Of a stretch of 33,232 nucleotides of DNA, positions 9,799 to 17,102 are shown one piece after another. This DNA comes from Amycolatopsis pithecellobii (lineage in GTDB: Bacteria > Actinomycetota > Actinomycetes > Mycobacteriales > Pseudonocardiaceae): contig NZ_WMBA01000079.1 of the NCBI RefSeq assembly GCF_009707865.1, positions 1-33,232 of the forward strand. Direction: 5' to 3'. The notes under the pieces were generated by a model. It saw nothing but the letters and a program-made list of their open reading frames with translations, was not told where the DNA came from and did not search any database. Numbering within the stretch: the first letter of the stretch is position 1; each line of letters starts with the position of its first letter. Made by a program: the position numbers and the translations under genes.

Positions 9799-10392
9799 TC
9801 AGACGGGGGCCGGCTCGGCCCGCCAGCCAGGGTCGCGGCCGCTGAAGGCCAGCGCCTGGTCGAGCGCCGCGGCCGTGCCCTCGACCCGCACGGCGGGGCC
9901 GAACATGCCCAGTGCCCGGGTTTCCTCGGCCGTGTCGGAGATGACGCGTTTGACGACGTGCGCCAGCGCGTCCGGGCAGCGGTACTCCTGCCCGGTGCCT
10001 CGTGCCAGGTCCCAGCCGTGCACGACCAGCTCGACCAGGCTCTTCTCGCCGATCGTCGCCGCCGGCACCTGCCTGCCCGAGACCGTCGCCGTCCCCGCCC
10101 AGGCCGCTGCGGGCGCCCATGCCTCGACGATGCGGTCGAGCCAGCCGAGATACTCGCCCTGCCAGTCACCCACGGTCCGATCGGGGGTGCCGTCGTCGCG
10201 CCGATCCGGGCTGGAAGTCTTACGCAGCCCCACTTCTTCGATGATGGGGGACCAGTACAGCAGGTGGTTGATCAGCCTGCGTACCGAGTACTCGGGGCAG
10301 GGGGTGGCCGCGTCCAGCCGGCGCGGTGACACCCCCCGCACCACGGTGGCGATTCGTGCGGCGGCATCGGTCAGTGCTTCGCTGAGCTCCAT
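9799..10392 (-). CDS. TIGR03086/DinB-like metal-binding family protein
   Basis: A 197-aa protein with the hallmarks of the actinobacterial TIGR03086 family (DinB/mycothiol-dependent maleylpyruvate isomerase fold): TPCPEYSVRRLINHL near residues 30-44 with His43, and VVHGWDLARGTGQ near 123-135 with His125 and Asp128, the usual metal ligands. I chose the ATG at 10392 because GGAGGA sits 6 bases upstream; the frame continues further upstream but has no ribosome site there. Members of this fold include thiol-dependent enzymes, but the reaction here is unknown. A mycothiol-dependent detoxification or isomerisation in the polyketide pathway is possible. It heads a two-gene operon with the DHA2 exporter, behind a promoter that matches the one before the thioesterase gene. 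Confidence 0.85.
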   Translation of the reverse strand: MELSEALTDAAARIATVVRGVSPRRLDAATPCPEYSVRRLINHLLYWSPIIEEVGLRKTSSPDRRDDGTPDRTVGDWQGEYLGWLDRIVEAWAPAAAWAGTATVSGRQVPAATIGEKSLVELVVHGWDLARGTGQEYRCPDALAHVVKRVISDTAEETRALGMFGPAVRVEGTAAALDQALAFSGRDPGWRAEPAPV

Positions 10393-10457
10393 CGCTGCTC
10401 CTCCGGAATGGTGTGTTCGCCCTGCCCGGCCGATGCGGACAGTGGACGCGGACGCCA

Positions 10458-10494
10458 CCCATGCTTGGGCACTCCGGTTAACCACCGCTTAAGC
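10458..10494 (-). promoter_or_regulatory. Predicted pathway promoter/activator box upstream of the TIGR03086-exporter operon
   Basis: On the minus strand the sequence GCTTAAGCGGTGGTTAACC (plus coordinates 10494 to 10476) is followed by 9 bases and then AAGCATGGG (10466 to 10458). The left part contains two 11-base units, GCTTAAGCGGT and GGTTAACCGGA, that agree at 8 of 11 positions. This direct-repeat layout resembles SARP-type activator sites. The same arrangement with identical spacing occurs at 19032-19068. The expected transcript start near 10450 leaves a leader of about 60 bases. The rest of the 110-bp gap 10393-10502 shows only the ribosome site. Confidence 0.5.
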
Positions 10495-10502
10495 ACGCAG
10501 GG

Positions 10503-10967
10503 TCAGGCGTTCGCGATCAGCAACTCCGCGAACTGCTTGAGGAAACCGGCCGCGGCCGCGCCCCCGACCGCGTTCGGATAGTCGCGCCAATGCGCGATCC
10601 TGCCGTGCCGGACCGTCAGCACCCCGATCGACGAGCGGAATTCGAACGGCGTGTGGTCGGTGGACCTCTCGCCGGTCACCCGGAACTCCATCACGACTAC
10701 GGCGTCGTCGTCGGTCCGGTGGTAGGTGCCCTGGACGTCCTTGATGTCCAGCAGGGTCGCGGCGGGACCGTCGGCCACGGCCTTCATGTGCGCGATGATG
10801 GCGTCCCGGCCCTCGACGCGGTCCGGGGTGCCCGGCACGGCGAAGGCGATCTCGTAGACGGCGTCCTCGGCGAACAGGTCCTCATCGGCGTCCTTGCCCA
10901 GGATGGTGAGGCGGATCGCCTCGGCCAGGTCGAGCGGGCTGCGTTCGTGCTTCGCGGTTTCGGTCAT
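10503..10967 (-). CDS. SnoaL-like (NTF2-fold) protein
   Basis: A 154-aa protein of the SnoaL/NTF2-like cone-fold family. The pattern includes FAEDAVYEIAFAVPG, then EGRDAIIAHM, then FRSSIGVLTVRHGRIAHWRDY and a short C-terminal helix. The ATG at 10967 is chosen because AGGGAG lies 8 bases upstream; the open frame upstream overlaps the flavoprotein gene. In polyketide pathways this fold supplies cyclases, epoxide hydrolase/cyclases such as MonB and Lsd19, and the pyran-forming SalBIII, usually acting by acid-base catalysis in a deep pocket. Asp and His residues that could serve are present, but the role cannot be assigned. It follows the BBE-like gene by 46 bp and is probably the last gene of the TetR-controlled operon. 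Confidence 0.85.
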   Translation of the reverse strand: MTETAKHERSPLDLAEAIRLTILGKDADEDLFAEDAVYEIAFAVPGTPDRVEGRDAIIAHMKAVADGPAATLLDIKDVQGTYHRTDDDAVVVMEFRVTGERSTDHTPFEFRSSIGVLTVRHGRIAHWRDYPNAVGGAAAAGFLKQFAELLIANA

Positions 10968-11013
10968 GGTCGTGCTCCCTGTGTGATTCGTTGGTACTGC
11001 GGAGACATCCCGG

Positions 11014-12525
11014 TCAGTCGATCGACTGGGGGAAGGTGAAGAAGCCGTGCGGGTCGTACGCGTGCTTGATGTTCGACAGCCGCGCGTAGTTCTCGGCGTA
11101 GTAGGACTCGCGCCAGGAGGTGAGCGTGGGCTCGGGGTAGTTCTGGTAGGTCTCGCCGTTGGACAGCGGGTCCATCGCGGCGAACCCGTTCGCCACCCAG
11201 GCCTCGGCCGCGGCCGCCTCGCCCGGGTCGGCGGTGCCCGCGGGCAGCGCGTCGCCGTACAGCACCAAGAACTGGCTGTCGCGATGGACATAGGCGGTGT
11301 CGGTGCGGGCCGGGTCGTTGATCTTCCCGCCCAGCGGTGCGAACGACAGCGACCGGCTGTGCCCCCCGCGGCGATCGGCGTCGAAGGCGCTGAGGAGCCG
11401 GTCCACACCGGACGGGTCCGGAGTCCGGCCGAACAGGCGGCTGCGCGTGGACAGGTAGGTTCCGCGCGGCAGCTGCGCCTCGGCCGACGAGTCGACCCGG
11501 TGGCATTGGGCGACCGTCTTGTCCGCGCACCCGTAGACGGCCATCATCATCGGGGCGTAGTCGCCCGAACTCGTGGTGCGGCTCGCCGGCGCGGTGCCGA
11601 CCAGCGACACCAGCTGGTCCAGCTGCGCGGCGAGGTCGCCGGGCGCGCCGAGCCAGCCACCGGACACGATCACGGCCGGCGTCTTTCCCGGTGCGGCGTC
11701 CGCCAGGACGATCGTGAGCGTCGGGCTCAGCTCTCGCGGACCGTTCGCGAGCCACTCGGCCCAGGCAGGCAGCAGGGCTGCCGCCTGGTCCCAGGCCCAG
11801 GTCATCGTGAAGGTGCTGAGTGTGGTCACCGCGACGGGCGAGAGCTCGAAGCTCGTCACGATGCCGAAGTTGCCGCCGCCCCCGCCGCGCAGTGCCCAGA
11901 ACAGATCGGGCTCGCTGGTCGCCGAGCACCGCACCAGTTCACCGCCGGCAAGGACCACGTCCGCGCCGACCACGTGGTCGGCGCCGAGTCCGTGGCCACG
12001 GCTGAGGTAGCCGAACCCGCCGCCCTGCACGAACCCGGCGAGGCCCACCGTGGGGCATGATCCGCCGCTGAGCGCCAGGCCGTGCGGGGCGAGCGCGGAG
12101 AGCACATCGACCTGCTGGACGCCGGAACCCGCGGTGACCGTCGACGCGCCGACGTCGACATGCGAGATGCGCGAGACGTCGACCACGAGGCCGGTGTTGG
12201 TCGAATAGCCTGCCGGGCTGTGCCCGCCGCTGCGGGCCACCAGCGGGATGTGGTTGTCCTGGGCGAACTTCACGCATGTGCGGACGTCGTCGGCGCCGGC
12301 GGCGTAGGCCACCGCGGCGGGTTCGGTGCTGTCGAAACGGCTCCAGTGCGACAGTTTCGCGGTGGCGTAGCCGGTGTCCTCGGGTAGTACCAGTGTGCCG
12401 CCGAGGCACCGGCGCAGCCGGTCCCAGTCCGTCGGGCGAGTGGCCGCCGCGGCGACGGGCCCGGCGACGGCGAGCGCTGCCAGGCCCGCCGTAGCCGTCA
12501 GGAATGCTCTTCGGTCGATCCGCAC
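11014..12525 (-). CDS. Tat-exported BBE-like FAD-binding oxidoreductase, bicovalent flavin
   Basis: A 503-aa flavoprotein of the berberine-bridge-enzyme-like oxidase group (FAD_binding_4 followed by a C-terminal BBE domain). The N-terminus has the twin-arginine motif DRRAFLT, a hydrophobic stretch and an Ala-rich cleavage region near residue 28, so export by Tat as a folded flavoprotein is expected. His102 in RSGGHSPAGYS and Cys157 in GGSCPTVGLAGF match the two residues that bind FAD covalently in bicovalent members. The C-terminus has the BBE pattern ending NIKHAYDPHGFFTFPQSI. Such enzymes oxidise alcohols or sugars, or form new rings by hydride abstraction with O2 as acceptor. The start is GTG, with a weak GGGGG upstream. 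It lies 58 bp after the small membrane protein gene. It probably does a late oxidation outside the membrane; the substrate is unknown. Confidence 0.92.
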   Translation of the reverse strand: MRIDRRAFLTATAGLAALAVAGPVAAAATRPTDWDRLRRCLGGTLVLPEDTGYATAKLSHWSRFDSTEPAAVAYAAGADDVRTCVKFAQDNHIPLVARSGGHSPAGYSTNTGLVVDVSRISHVDVGASTVTAGSGVQQVDVLSALAPHGLALSGGSCPTVGLAGFVQGGGFGYLSRGHGLGADHVVGADVVLAGGELVRCSATSEPDLFWALRGGGGGNFGIVTSFELSPVAVTTLSTFTMTWAWDQAAALLPAWAEWLANGPRELSPTLTIVLADAAPGKTPAVIVSGGWLGAPGDLAAQLDQLVSLVGTAPASRTTSSGDYAPMMMAVYGCADKTVAQCHRVDSSAEAQLPRGTYLSTRSRLFGRTPDPSGVDRLLSAFDADRRGGHSRSLSFAPLGGKINDPARTDTAYVHRDSQFLVLYGDALPAGTADPGEAAAAEAWVANGFAAMDPLSNGETYQNYPEPTLTSWRESYYAENYARLSNIKHAYDPHGFFTFPQSID

Positions 12526-12583
12526 AGTTGACCCCCAGTGCGCAAGAGATTCTGTCTGTCCTCTGTGGACTGCCGGGCGCGTG

Positions 12584-12886
12584 TCACTTCGCCTTGGCGC
12601 GGTCCTGTACCGACGCGGTCGCCCGGCCGGACGCGTGGTACAGCCCGGCCAGCAGCGCGCCCACGGCGATCGCGATCAGCGCGGTGCCCGCGTGGTCCGG
12701 AATGCCCGCGAAGTAGAGCAGAACGCCGGCGATGGCCAGCCCGACCCAGCCGGCCACGAGGTTGTGCACCGGCGTGTTGCCGAAGAACATGGGGAAACTC
12801 TCGTGAGTGATCCCCTTGATGAAGTGCGGCAGCGAGTTTGCTCCCATCAGGCCGCCGAGAAACCCGAGAATGATCGCCAGTACCAC
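12584..12886 (-). CDS. Small conserved membrane protein, function unknown
   Basis: A 100-aa protein with three predicted membrane segments (about residues 2-20, 41-62 and 66-86) joined by short loops. The first helix is followed by ANSLPHFIKGI and ESFPMFFG, a pattern I associate with a widespread family of small uncharacterised membrane proteins. The GTG start at 12886 has GGGGAGG 6 bases upstream. It is the first gene behind a promoter whose -35 and -10 elements each overlap one of two operator-like palindromes, so it is very likely the direct target of the divergent TetR regulator. The BBE-like and SnoaL-like genes follow at short distances. A role in export or membrane homeostasis is possible but not shown by sequence. 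Confidence 0.8.
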   Translation of the reverse strand: MVLAIILGFLGGLMGANSLPHFIKGITHESFPMFFGNTPVHNLVAGWVGLAIAGVLLYFAGIPDHAGTALIAIAVGALLAGLYHASGRATASVQDRAKAK

Positions 12887-12904
12887 GTCTTACCTCCCCA
12901 TTTC

Positions 12905-12922
12905 GGTCAACGCACGTTGACC
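12905..12922. promoter_or_regulatory. TetR-type operator O1
   Basis: GGTCAACG-CA-CGTTGACC is a perfect 8-bp inverted repeat with a 2-bp spacer in the 82-bp gap between the divergent regulator and membrane protein genes. It overlaps the -10 element and the expected transcript start of the minus-strand promoter, so a bound dimer should block that promoter. Confidence 0.8.
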
Positions 12923-12949
12923 ATAGCAGCGTCGGTCAGACTCGGTCAA
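12920..12949 (-). promoter_or_regulatory. Promoter of the membrane protein/BBE/SnoaL operon
   Basis: On the minus strand TTGACC (12949 to 12944) and TATGGT (12925 to 12920) are separated by 18 bases, a good housekeeping-type promoter. The -35 hexamer is part of operator O2 and the -10 overlaps operator O1, a classic layout for direct TetR repression. The GGGGAGG ribosome site lies just downstream. Confidence 0.65.
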
Positions 12950-12961
12950 CGCGCGTAGACT
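12944..12961. promoter_or_regulatory. TetR-type operator O2 and -10 region of the regulator gene
   Basis: GGTCAACG-CG-CGTAGACT is an imperfect copy of operator O1, with its left half identical and 5 or 6 of 8 bases conserved in the right half. Its centre is 39 bp from that of O1. Its right half contains TAGACT (12956-12961), a -10-like hexamer for the plus-strand regulator gene, so occupation would also give autorepression. An extra GGTCAG half site lies between the two operators. Confidence 0.7.
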
Positions 12962-12968
12962 GAACGAT

Positions 12969-13523
12969 GTGATGAACTCGAGAACCGCGCAGCGCAAGCG
13001 GACGGAGGAGCGGATTCTGACCGTGGCGCGCCGGCTGTTCGCCCGTCAGGGCTACGACCGCACGACCATTCGCGCGGTGGCGGGCGAGGCCGGGATCGAC
13101 CCCGGACTCGTCATCCGCTACTTCGGGAACAAGGAGAATCTGTTCGCCCATGCGGCGCGGATGGAGTCGGAAGACCCGCTGCCCGCCAACGCCTCGGATG
13201 TCGCCACCCTGCTGCTCGACTCGCTGGGGGACAAGCTCGCCGGCGAACCGGTGTCGGTGATCGCCATGCTGCGCTCGATGCTGACTCACCCGGAGGCGGG
13301 GCGCGAGGTGCTCGCGTTCATGACCGACCAGCAGCGGCAGATCGCCAAGGCGCTGCCGCAACCCGACGCCGCGCTACGCGCCGACCTGCTGGGCGCGATC
13401 ACGATGGGCATGTTGTTCGGCCGCTACCTGATCAAACTCGAGGTGCTGCAGGATGCGTCGCCCGAGGAGATCATCGACCTGCTCCGGCCCTGTTTCCATG
13501 CACTCGCGGAGGGCGGCGACTGA
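12969..13523 (+). CDS. TetR-family transcriptional regulator
   Basis: A 184-aa protein with a standard TetR N-terminal DNA-binding domain: RILTVARRLFARQGYDRTT, then the helix-turn-helix region IRAVAGEAGIDPGLVIRYF (about residues 34-52) and NKENLF. The rest is a helical ligand-binding and dimerisation domain. It is divergent from the membrane protein/BBE/SnoaL operon, and the gap holds two related palindromes, so it probably represses that operon and itself. Start codons GTG 12969 and ATG 12972 are adjacent. No ribosome site is visible, while a -10-like TAGACT ends 7 bases before the GTG, so the message may be leaderless. The ligand is probably a pathway product or intermediate, but this is inference. 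Confidence 0.93.
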   Translation: MMNSRTAQRKRTEERILTVARRLFARQGYDRTTIRAVAGEAGIDPGLVIRYFGNKENLFAHAARMESEDPLPANASDVATLLLDSLGDKLAGEPVSVIAMLRSMLTHPEAGREVLAFMTDQQRQIAKALPQPDAALRADLLGAITMGMLFGRYLIKLEVLQDASPEEIIDLLRPCFHALAEGGD

Positions 13524-13526
13524 GCC

Positions 13527-13545
13527 GGACGGGCTTTAGCCGTCC
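13527..13545 (+). terminator. Candidate terminator hairpin after the TetR gene
   Basis: GGACGG and CCGTCC form a 6-bp GC-rich stem around a 7-base loop three bases after the stop codon, followed by TTTGC. This fits a modest intrinsic terminator. The same stretch (13533-13551) also resembles the activator-box pattern seen at 10476-10494, so it could be part of the ferredoxin promoter instead. The rest of the 83-bp gap to 13606 shows only the ferredoxin ribosome site. Confidence 0.4.
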
Positions 13546-13606
13546 TTTGCCCCGGCCCGCGACGATCGTGTTTCCGGACAGGATCGCCTGAGGAGGCTGA
13601 GGTGTC

Positions 13607-13813
13607 GTGATGATCGACGTCGACCCTGGAGTGTGTGTCGGGGCGGGACAATGCGTACAGGCCGCGCCGGCCTCCTTCGACCAGGACGAGGAGACCGGTC
13701 TCGTGGTCCTGCTGGAGGCGGCCGGGCGAGTCGACGAAGCCGCGGTGCTCGACGCCGTCGCCCTCTGTCCCTCGGGTGCCCTGCGGCTGAGTGATCGGGC
13801 TGGGCGCCGATGA
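13607..13813 (+). CDS. [3Fe-4S] ferredoxin, P450 redox partner
   Basis: A 68-aa acidic ferredoxin with cysteines at 10, 16 and 54 (CVGAGQC and CPSG). The residue at the position of the fourth ligand is Gly13 or nearby, not Cys, which is the pattern of the 3Fe-4S ferredoxins that serve bacterial P450s. The GTG start has AGGAGG at 13591-13596; an in-frame ATG follows immediately as an alternative. The stop overlaps the P450 start by ATGA, so the two are translationally coupled and the downstream P450 is the expected main partner. It is the only ferredoxin in the window and may also serve the P450 at 17103-18314. No ferredoxin reductase is encoded here; a housekeeping one is presumably used. Confidence 0.93.
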   Translation: MMIDVDPGVCVGAGQCVQAAPASFDQDEETGLVVLLEAAGRVDEAAVLDAVALCPSGALRLSDRAGRR

Positions 13814-15036
13814 CCGACGCCGGGGAGACCACCCAGATCAAGGCGTACCCGATGCCCCGCCCGCAGCCCATGCATCCGCCGCGGGAGTACGCCGAGTTGC
13901 GTCAGCAGTGCCCCGTCGCCCGGCACCTGCTGCCTTCGGGGCGGCCGGTGTGGCTGGTGACCAGTCACGAGGGCGTGCGCACCGTACTGGCCGATCCCCG
14001 GATCAGCTCCGACCGCACCCACCCCGGTTTCCCGTTGCCCTATGAGGTGGCCGACCCCGAGGTGCTGAAGAAGCTGTTCCGGTTCAGCCAGTCGCTGATC
14101 GGACTGGACCCGCCCGACCACACCGCGCGACGGCGCCTGCTCATCTCGGAGTTCACCGCGCGGCGGATGCAGGCGTTGCGGCCGCGTATCGAGGAGATCG
14201 TGCACGGCCGTATCGACGAGATGCTCGCCAAGGGCTCCGGCGCCGACCTGGTCCAGGAGCTGGCCCTGCCGGTGCCGTCACTGGCGCTGAGCGAGTTGCT
14301 GGGCGTGCCTTACCAGGACCGGGAATTCTTCGAGAGCCGCACCAAGATCCAGATCAACCACAACAGCGGCCTCGACGAGCGGGCACGGGCCAACGGCGAG
14401 CTGATGTCCTATTTGGACGGTCTGGTGGCGGCGAAGGAGCAGGAGCCCGGCGACGACCTGGTGAGCAGGCTCATCGAGAAGAACCGTGAACAGGGCCAGC
14501 TCGAGCACGGCGAGCTGGTCGCGCTCGTCGCGCTGCTGCTGATCGCGGGGTACGAGACCACCGCGAACATGATCGGGCTCGGCACCATCGGCCTGCTGGA
14601 CAACCCCGGCCAGCTGGCCGTGCTGATGGCCGATCCCGGCACGGCACCGCAGGTGGTCGACGAGCTGTTGCGCTACTTCAGCATCTCCGACACCGCGGGT
14701 TCGCGGGTCGCGCTCACCGACGTGGAGATCTGCGGCACACGCGTCCCCGCCGGTGAAGGTGTGCTGGCGCTGGGACTGGCGGGCAACTGGGATCCGGCCG
14801 TGTTCGCCGAGCCCGAGCGGATCGACGTGCGGCGCGACGCCCGGCGGCATCTGGCGTTCGGGCACGGCCCGCACCAGTGCATCGGTCAGAACATGGCCAA
14901 GATGGAGCTCGAGGTCACCTTCACCACGCTGTTCCGCCGCGTGCCGTCCCTGCGGCTCGCGGTGCCCTCCGCGCAGCTGCGCTACAAGGACGACGCCAAC
15001 ACCTACGGGGTGTACGAACTGCCCGTCGAGTGGTGA
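13810..15036 (+). CDS. Cytochrome P450 monooxygenase 1
   Basis: A complete 408-aa soluble bacterial P450. The I-helix has AGYETT (246-251) with the usual acid-Thr pair for O2 activation. The K-helix ExxR is Glu285-Arg288, and the haem loop FGHGPHQCIG places the thiolate ligand at Cys357. Length and motifs fit actinobacterial tailoring P450s of macrolide and related pathways. The ATG overlaps the ferredoxin stop codon, so the two form an electron-transfer pair. It probably hydroxylates, epoxidises or forms an ether bridge on the polyketide; regiochemistry cannot be deduced. It is clearly related to the second P450 (17103-18314), with the same motif layout and the same ending style (YGVYELPVEW here, YGIYEVPVTW there). 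Transcription should end at the strong hairpin just downstream. Confidence 0.96.
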   Translation: MTDAGETTQIKAYPMPRPQPMHPPREYAELRQQCPVARHLLPSGRPVWLVTSHEGVRTVLADPRISSDRTHPGFPLPYEVADPEVLKKLFRFSQSLIGLDPPDHTARRRLLISEFTARRMQALRPRIEEIVHGRIDEMLAKGSGADLVQELALPVPSLALSELLGVPYQDREFFESRTKIQINHNSGLDERARANGELMSYLDGLVAAKEQEPGDDLVSRLIEKNREQGQLEHGELVALVALLLIAGYETTANMIGLGTIGLLDNPGQLAVLMADPGTAPQVVDELLRYFSISDTAGSRVALTDVEICGTRVPAGEGVLALGLAGNWDPAVFAEPERIDVRRDARRHLAFGHGPHQCIGQNMAKMELEVTFTTLFRRVPSLRLAVPSAQLRYKDDANTYGVYELPVEW

Positions 15037-15043
15037 CGCCGAA

Positions 15044-15083
15044 ACTGCTGGGGCAGCGGGAACCCGCCCGCTGCCCCAGCAGT
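15044..15083. terminator. Strong bidirectional terminator hairpin
   Basis: Between the convergent P450 and DHA2 genes, 15044-15060 (ACTGCTGGGGCAGCGGG) pairs perfectly with 15067-15083, giving a 17-bp GC-rich stem with a 6-base loop. There is no long U-tract, which is normal for actinomycete terminators. It fills most of the 58-bp gap and should stop transcription from both sides. Confidence 0.85.
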
Positions 15084-15094
15084 CTTCGCCGGTT

Positions 15095-16573
15095 CTACGC
15101 GTGATTGTCCGCGACAGCCCGCTCGCCGGACTCGCTCGATTCCTCTTGGTGCCCGGCTTCGTTTCGCGGACCCCGGCGCAGGAAACAGGCCGCTACGCCG
15201 CCGGCCGCGACCACCGCGACGCCCACCCAGATCGCCCACCGCATGCCCCGCACGAACGCCTCGGCGCTGTCCACCGGCGACAACAGCTGCGCACGGAGCG
15301 CCACCAGGTCGGTGGTGTCGACGAAATGCGCGCGAAAGATGGTCGTCAGCACGGCCACCCCGAGCGCGCCGCCGACCTCGCGCAGGGTGTTGTTGGCGCC
15401 GGAAGCCTTCCCGTACTCGGGTGGCCGCACCGAACCGAGCACGACCGCCATGGCCGGTGCGAGCATCAGCCCCATGCCGACGCCGGCGATCAGCAGCGCC
15501 GGCACCAGCCGCGCGTACGGCAGGTCGATGCGCGCCACCGCGGCGATCCAGCCCAGGGCACCGGCTTGCAGCAGCAGCCCGGCGGCCATCAGGCGGCCAC
15601 CGCCGATCCGGTCGATGAGCGGGCCGATCAGCGGCGCCACCAGCATCGGCATCGCCGTCCACGGCAGCGTCCGCAGCCCCGCTTCGAGCGGCGAGTAGCC
15701 CAGCGGCCCCTGCAGATACTGGGAGAGGAAGAAGATGGAGCCGAAAACACCGAAGAACATCGCCAGCGACGCCACGTTGCTCAGCACGAACGCGCGTTCG
15801 CGGTAGAACCGCAGTGGCAGCAAGGGATATCGGGCCCGGCGTTCCCGCCGGACGAACAGCACGGCCAGCAGGATGGCGCCCGCCATGCCCCCCAGCGACA
15901 GCGGGCCGGTCCAGCCCGAGCCGCCCGCGTGCACGATCACCCAGACGCCGGTGGTCACGGCCGCGGTGGACAGAGCCATGCCCGGCAGGTCCAGCATCCG
16001 GTCCGCGCCGCGTGACTCGCCGAGGGTGCGGAGCACCAGCACGAACGCCAGCACCGCGACCGGCACGTTGACCCAGAAGATCCATTGCCAGGACAGGCCC
16101 TCGGTGACCGCCCCGCCCACGAGCGGACCCAGTGCGACGCCGAGCCCGTTCACCCCACCCCACATGCCGATCGCCGCGTTGCGCCGTGATGGTGGCACGG
16201 CACCGGTCACCAGCGTGAGCGACAGCGGTTGTACCGCAGCCGCGCCGATGCCCTGCACGACCCGGCCGAGCACCAGGGCGAGCACGGAGCCCGCCAGCGC
16301 GCAGGCGGCCGAGCCCACCGCGAAGACGATGATGCCCAGGAGAAAGACGCGGCGCCTGCCGTACCGGTCGCCGAGCGCGGCGGCGGTCAGCAGCATGCCC
16401 GCGAACGCCAGGATGTAGCCGTTCACCACCCATTGCAGGTCCGGGATTCGCGAGCCCAGCGCGGAGCTGATCTCGGGCAGCGCGTTGGTGACGACGAGGT
16501 TGTTGAGTGACACCATGAGCATCGGCGCGGACGCGGCCAGGAAGGCCGCGCCCGCGCGCCGGTTGCCGGACAT
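15095..16573 (-). CDS. MFS transporter, DHA2 (EmrB/QacA-like) drug exporter 2
   Basis: A 492-aa membrane protein with about 14 hydrophobic segments. It has the MFS motif-A-like LGDRYGRRRVF after the second helix, LQWVVNGYILAFAG in helix 1-2, and GPLVGGAV followed by SWQWIFWVNVPVAV, all typical of DHA2 proton-driven exporters. The C-terminal tail is charged. I chose the ATG at 16573 because GGAG lies 5 bases upstream; an upstream in-frame start at 16612 would overlap the preceding gene by 25 bp. It follows the AOC-barrel gene by 14 bp and the P450 beyond it, so it is the third gene of that operon. It probably exports the mature compound; sharing the task with the pump at 8311-9732 suggests two substrates or redundancy. 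Confidence 0.92.
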   Translation of the reverse strand: MSGNRRAGAAFLAASAPMLMVSLNNLVVTNALPEISSALGSRIPDLQWVVNGYILAFAGMLLTAAALGDRYGRRRVFLLGIIVFAVGSAACALAGSVLALVLGRVVQGIGAAAVQPLSLTLVTGAVPPSRRNAAIGMWGGVNGLGVALGPLVGGAVTEGLSWQWIFWVNVPVAVLAFVLVLRTLGESRGADRMLDLPGMALSTAAVTTGVWVIVHAGGSGWTGPLSLGGMAGAILLAVLFVRRERRARYPLLPLRFYRERAFVLSNVASLAMFFGVFGSIFFLSQYLQGPLGYSPLEAGLRTLPWTAMPMLVAPLIGPLIDRIGGGRLMAAGLLLQAGALGWIAAVARIDLPYARLVPALLIAGVGMGLMLAPAMAVVLGSVRPPEYGKASGANNTLREVGGALGVAVLTTIFRAHFVDTTDLVALRAQLLSPVDSAEAFVRGMRWAIWVGVAVVAAGGVAACFLRRGPRNEAGHQEESSESGERAVADNHA

Positions 16574-16587
16574 CGTGCTCCGATCTG

Positions 16588-17076
16588 CTATTTGAGGATG
16601 CCCGCCGGGCACAGCGTGAACGTGGTGGTCGCGCTCCCGGCGGCGTCCAGCGGCTCGAAGGTCCGCCTGCCGAGCTTGTCGCGGAACACCCCGGCCGTCC
16701 CGATCAGCGGCAGGAACTGCGCCCCGGCGCCCCGTTCGTAGTAGCCCTGGGCGAGCACGGTCCCGTCACCGAACTCGATCCGCTCGTCGAAGAACTCGAG
16801 CAGGCCACCGTCGGCCATCCGCAGGCGCACGTTGGTCTTGCCGTGGATGGTGGCCACCTGGTTCCCGCCATGATCGTGGAGCTGGTGGACGTAGGTGGCG
16901 CTGTCACCGATGGCCGGGTACGGCCCGCCCAGGGTGTTGTTCACCTGGCCGATGCTCTGCTCACGCAGCCCATCGAGCACGACGCAGCCGGGCAGCTCCT
17001 GCGCCGCGGGTGCCGCGCAGGACGCCGAGACCATGGCCAGCACGGCGCTCGCGCCGGCCCGCCACGCCCGCCTCAC
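16588..17076 (-). CDS. Exported AOC-barrel-like protein 1, candidate polyketide cyclase
   Basis: A 162-aa protein with an Arg-rich N-terminus, a hydrophobic stretch and a cleavage region near residues 20-27, so it is probably secreted (SASC is a poor lipobox). The mature part resembles allene oxide cyclase-like beta barrels: paired strands around TYVHQLHDHGGNQVATIHGK, then FFDERIEFGDG and FLPLIGTAGVFRDKLGRRTF. It is a clear paralogue of the protein at 18474-19013. Bacterial members with this fold include the pericyclic cyclases AbyU, PyrI4 and VstJ and, as I recall, the StmD/NgnD group. Cys31 and Cys156 have counterparts in the paralogue and could form a disulfide. GTG 17076 has GAGGG 7 bases upstream; GTG 17106, overlapping the P450 stop, is an alternative. 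The function is inferred from fold resemblance and context. Confidence 0.75.
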   Translation of the reverse strand: MRRAWRAGASAVLAMVSASCAAPAAQELPGCVVLDGLREQSIGQVNNTLGGPYPAIGDSATYVHQLHDHGGNQVATIHGKTNVRLRMADGGLLEFFDERIEFGDGTVLAQGYYERGAGAQFLPLIGTAGVFRDKLGRRTFEPLDAAGSATTTFTLCPAGILK

Positions 17077-17102
17077 CCCGGCGCCCTCGCTCCGAAGCCG
17101 CC

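Noticed and set aside
3944..10120. A 2058-codon open frame on the minus strand spanning the PKS genes and the exporter
   Set aside because: It is antisense to two clear PKS proteins and overlaps the real exporter and TIGR03086 genes. Its translation is Arg/Gly/Ala-rich with no recognisable domains. Such frames are routine in very GC-rich DNA.
13533..13551. A further full copy of the GCTTAAG/GTTAAC activator box before the ferredoxin gene
   Set aside because: The match is partial and the stretch overlaps a hairpin directly after the TetR stop codon, so it may be terminator sequence. It is kept only as a weak supporting hint.
14753..16015. A 420-codon plus-strand frame running from the P450 into the exporter
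   Set aside because: It crosses the strong terminator and overlaps two well-supported genes; its translation is Arg/Gln/His-rich and featureless.
16588..17076. AOC-barrel protein 1 as a lipoprotein
   Set aside because: The Cys in SASC follows a Ser and lacks the Leu/Val at -3 of a proper lipobox, so an ordinary secreted protein is more likely.
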